This document shows, piece by piece, positions 60,101 to 64,000 of a stretch of DNA of 64,000 bases. This DNA is from Larus michahellis (taxonomy: Eukaryota > Chordata > Aves > Charadriiformes > Laridae): the NCBI RefSeq assembly GCF_964199755.1, contig NC_133896.1:67745142-67809141 (forward strand), in the 5' to 3' direction. The notes under the pieces were generated by a model. That model had not been told where the DNA came from, did not search any database, and saw only the letters and a program-made list of their open reading frames with translations. Position 1 is the first letter of the stretch; each line of letters opens with the position of its first letter. A program made the translations under genes and the position numbers.

Positions 60101-63100
60101 TGAAGTCAAAGTTGTTGTCTTGGTGAGTAAGCTTACAAAAATCAAAGGATTCTAATTTAAATGGTATGTGTGCATCCATTGTAAATGTTTAGTAGCTGCT
60201 GTATAGCACGCATACTCCAGGGATTTTCCCCCCTGTCCCCCATCTGCTAAACTTATTATTTGAGCTAACTTGGACAAACAGCCTTCACGTTGATTTCACA
60301 TCCTTCTTGTAGGAATCTTGGACTTTAACTTTCCCAAGCTTAAATAAAAAGTCAAGAACCAGTGACAAGTTTGAGGTGAGAGAAATTTATCTGTGCTTCC
60401 TCATAGGTAGCGCAGCTGTTTGTTAGACAGCAGTAACGAATTAGAGATTAGAACTACTGCTTGGTTTTGGGAAATGTATTTTAGGGGTTAAGATAACTGC
60501 TCTTTGTTACAGCACAGGGAAGGTACAAGATCTGTTTGTTTCATTGTTCTAAGCTGTATTTCTCAGGACTGAGGCTTACAAGAAATTTGTATGTTTCTGA
60601 AACAAGGTGACACTTAATGTGACAAGCTTGGCTTCCAAACTGGAGCTGATAGTTGAGGTGAATCCTAGGTAGATGCATGAGAGTACAACCCAGTCAGAGT
60701 TTGAACTTGAACTAGGCATTCTTTTCCTCTTCAGGAATGAAATTGTAGCAGTATGTCAGGTATTTGGTAGAGTTGTTTTTTTGGGTGGGATTTTTTGTTT
60801 GTTTTTTTTTTTCCCCAGGTTTGTGTCATCTTCGTTTGGGGGGGGGAGATTGTGGTTGCGGGGTGGGTTGTTTGTTTTTTAAATTTTAGTTTTTCCTTAA
60901 ACCTTTGCTCTTAGTGTTCTAATTTTGGCAATGGAAATCAATGACATCAAGTTGCTGTGTGACAGTTTAAACACTATTCGTGGAAGAAGGTAAAAATCAT
61001 AGTCAGCGATTAACAGATTTTATCTCATCTGTATGTAAGAATCAAACACTGAGTGTTTTGATTTCCTTGAGTCCCTGGAAAAAGGTGAGTCATTCCACTG
61101 AAACTTGAAATTCCAGAGTAGTTACAACACAAACCAGGCTGGGTTAAACTAGAAATCCCTCTGGCTCAGGATCCTACTTTCATTGTGGAGCTGCTGCTTA
61201 AGCTTCTCTATGTTCCCTTGTATGTAGCCGAAGTAGGTTGCATGATATCCACCCAGTCTGCCTCCAAGCTGTGCTACAGAAACATCTTTATATTCTCATA
61301 CTCCACTTACTCAGTTTTCTTGCCCTTGTGTCCCACCCATGCACAAAGCGACAAGACCTCCTGCCTGAAGTGGAGAGACCAAGAAGCTTTGGTCTGGCTT
61401 GTGCTCAGCAGGTTCTGTGTTTTTTTGCTGGGGATAAGTTGATGGGTAGTGTGAAAGTTGTGCTATGGGTGTGTTCCTGATACGGTTCACTTGATGTGTC
61501 CTCCTACTGCAGTATGAATCCTGATGTGTGTATGCCAAATGTGCCAGGTTGCAGCACCTCTTACTGAGGCTTTGACTGTGCTTTGTCCCTAACCTTTCTA
61601 TTTATACCCTTTGAGTCTGAAGCCCAGCCAACTTGGAGGACCACCTACCAGTCCCAGCTAAGCTGGCCATTCAGGGGAGAAGGAACAAACCTGGCAAATT
61701 GAGATTCTGGCAAGGGTTTTTCTGTTCCCTTGTCCTCTTATATAAGTTGCTGGCCAGAGCATCTCGGGGTAGTGCCTACTGGCTTCTTGGATGCCTTTGG
61801 GGAGTTATTGGCATTGTTAGGGTGCTTGGCCTGGTGTCCCTGAGAAATTTTCTGTTTCAGCCCTCATCCTTCCTTCTGTGGGGTTCTCACTTTCTGTCTC
61901 TTAATCATTTGGCTTCTTTCCTATTTTGTTTTGTTTGGGGTTTGGGTTTTTTAATTATTATTCTTTAGGCCCCTTAATATTCTTCCTCAGAGGCCTCTAA
62001 GATTTTTGTAAGGATGCACATCCCGTAAGGAAGAAAATAGATTCTAAGCATTAATATGCAAGCAATATATGAACAGACATGTATTGGTATTTAGGGGCTT
62101 CTCGAGCTAGAGGTGGCTTCATGTGCTTAGCACCCCTTGATGGATTTGTCCAGTTTCCATGTGAATCCTCATCCTGTAGCAGGGAGTTCCAGGGCTTTCT
62201 GATTTGCTGTGTCAAGAACAACTTATTTTTGTGTTTGAGGTCACCAACTCTGTGACCTTACCTTAGCTGACAGGCAGCTTGGTATTTTCACTTTTTCTTG
62301 TTGTTGTTTTGGGTGGTGGTGCTGTTGTTATGAAGATTGGGAAACCTTGTGCTGTGTTGAAATCTTGCTGCAATTTTGAGTGGTCAGCTCTGGCTTTAAA
62401 TAAAACTTTCTTTGCTGTTGCAAAGCAAGTCCTTTCTCAAATAATTTAGTAAATGTGTAAAATGTGCTCTAAAACACCTGAACTATTACTGGTTAACTAG
62501 CACAGGATAAAAATAGATATCAGATTTCGTATTTCATATATGTGAGGCGTGTGTCACCTCATACTCTTGTTTCCTTAGCTACAGCTGCGTGCTTGTCTAC
62601 ATTGCTCAGGGCTTGCCTGGTTATCTGGGCAGGTCAGTTCTCTTCCAAGATTTTACTTCTGTTCTCTTCTAACACATTAAATTCACAATGCTGACTATTG
62701 ACATTTCTTAAGACTTAAATCTGTCAGTGTCTACTTTTTTCCAAAAGGATGCATGCCACTACTGTGCTATCAATACTGTCAGTACTGGAAGAACCTTTCA
62801 TGCTTTTCATAATATTATACCTGGGTATTTTAAAGTGGATAAGGCAGCATTTATACACTGTTTACACCTGACCCCTGTATAGAGTTCTCAGCTAGGTTAC
62901 CAAGTACATCTTTGGCATACAGATTAGTGGCTGGCTCCTAAGTGTAGCCCTTGATCTCTACCAAGAAGCTTGGCCTACATTTTCTCAGTATTAATGACAG
63001 CTGTATGTCTCTGCGCATCAGATGAATCTGAAGAGCTGTGTTGTATCTCAGTCACAGCCATGGTAGTTAGTCTTTGCATCAGAATTCTACTAGACAGCTA

Positions 63101-64000
63101 ATTTTTCTTGCAGAAAGAGAACAAAGTTATGCTAGAATTAGATCCCTTATTTGCAGACTCCGTTGACAGTAAGTGTTTTGTCAGAATAAGATATTTTTTT
63201 CTTCTTTCAAAAGTAGCTTATCTGAATAGTTCTACGTGTATTAACACCCCTTATGGATGCAGTTGGGCTAGAGTAAGAGTACCTTCAGTGAGTATTTGAA
63301 AACTAGGACAAATAACTATTCAGTAGTTTGCTGACCCAGTTCTTGCTCTCTGCTCGTGTTCCTCCTCTCTGGGCCCTTGTCCAGGAAATCAACCCAAATT
63401 CCTACTCTTAAAAGTGTGGATGCTTATCAGCTTGGCCATGCTTCCTTCCTGTTCTTTGTGTTTCTTAAAGAAATCAAGTGTCTTCTATAATGTCTAGAGC
63501 TTCTTTCTGCAAACAGAATGTGCAGACAGTGACTGCTTAGCTTGCTTTTTTTGTTGTGTCTAGGTCCTGTTGTAGGACTGTATATATGCCTATGAAGGGC
63601 CCTTTGGTACAAAACAACATTACCCAGGTCACCCTGGCACAAAGCGTTCCCTCTGAGGAAAGAATGTGTTACAAGTTCAGACGGCCCATTTGGTTTTCCT
63701 GGAGCCGTTTCAGACTTTGGTATTATATTGTCATCTTTCTGTAACACTTTAAAGACTATCAATGCTCTTGAGAGTTGCAAAACACGAGAAGGAATGGAGG
63801 ACCTGTTGGTGCCAGTCCAGAGAAGGGGGATGAAGATGATCAGAGTGCTGAAGCCCCTCTCCTATGAGGACAGGCTGAGAGAGTTGGGGTTGTTCAGCCT
63901 GGAGAAGAGAAGGCCCCCGGGGAGACCTTATAGTGGCCTTTCAGTACCTAAAGGGGACCTACAGGAGAGAGGGGGAGGGACTCTTTATCAGGGAGTACAG
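50766..64000 (+). other. ADIPOR2: Probable first intron of ADIPOR2 (continues past the window)
   Basis: AT-rich throughout after 51110, with T and A runs (51480-51488, 54078-54096, 54611-54627). No exon matching ADIPOR2 is seen on the plus strand. Noted inside: a 31-codon frame after an acceptor at 51529, a 21-base tandem duplication at 56380-56421, a 204-codon minus-strand frame at 59036-59650, and a CR1 from about 63785. A long first intron is usual for this gene. Confidence 0.5.
63785..64000 (+). repeat. CR1 LINE, plus orientation, cut by the window end
   Basis: Starts near GAATGGAGGACCTGTTGGTG and goes on with CCAGAGAAGGGGGATGAAGA, CTCCTATGAGGACAGGCTGA, GTTCAGCCTGGAGAAGAGAA and GGACTCTTTATCAGGGAGTA, the order of the CR1 3' region in sense. 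The element should end a few hundred bases past the window. Confidence 0.92.

Noticed and set aside
1..64000. CRISPR arrays, operons, tRNA or rRNA genes
   Set aside because: None seen. The window is vertebrate nuclear DNA; no cloverleaf-like tRNA boxes or rRNA segments were recognised by eye.

Overview
The window looks like nuclear DNA from a bird. Introns are long and spliced, promoters sit in CpG islands, and the interspersed repeats are CR1 LINEs. The youngest CR1 copies end in the ATTCTATGAT-type tail typical of avian CR1. I cannot name the species. The gene order FBXL14 (minus), WNT5B (plus) and a noncoding first exon that fits ADIPOR2 (plus) matches the ERC1-FBXL14-WNT5B-ADIPOR2 block known from tetrapods.

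Layout. 1-1365: DNA past the end of FBXL14, no gene seen. 1366-6070: FBXL14 on the minus strand, with a long 3' UTR carrying a decayed tandem repeat, a 400-codon reading frame in one exon, and a large CpG-island promoter. 6070-25780: mostly intergenic. On the minus strand between 22680 and 16073 it holds a set of protein-like exons with splice signals that I cannot assign to any family; this is the main candidate for something undescribed. A CR1 copy is inserted immediately beyond the last of these exons. 25780-43690: WNT5B, with a CpG-island promoter, four coding exons (359 aa) and a 3' UTR of about 1.25 kb. Its introns hold a small internal CpG island and a very old, broken CR1. 43690-50400: intergenic, with one CR1 copy ending in a fold-back and fragments of old MIR-like SINEs. 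50250-51110: CpG island with NRF1, ETS and CCAAT sites and a first exon ending in a clean splice donor, assigned to ADIPOR2 by position. 50766-64000: its first intron, no coding exon recognised, ending inside another CR1.

FBXL14 is the substrate receptor of an SCF ubiquitin ligase for Snail/Slug/Twist-type factors. WNT5B is a secreted, lipid-modified ligand of mostly non-canonical Wnt signalling. ADIPOR2 is an adiponectin receptor. They are neighbours with separate promoters and no sign of a joint transcript. Gene assignments rest on recognising the proteins by eye; exon edges rest on reading frame plus GT/AG signals. No alignment or database search was run.
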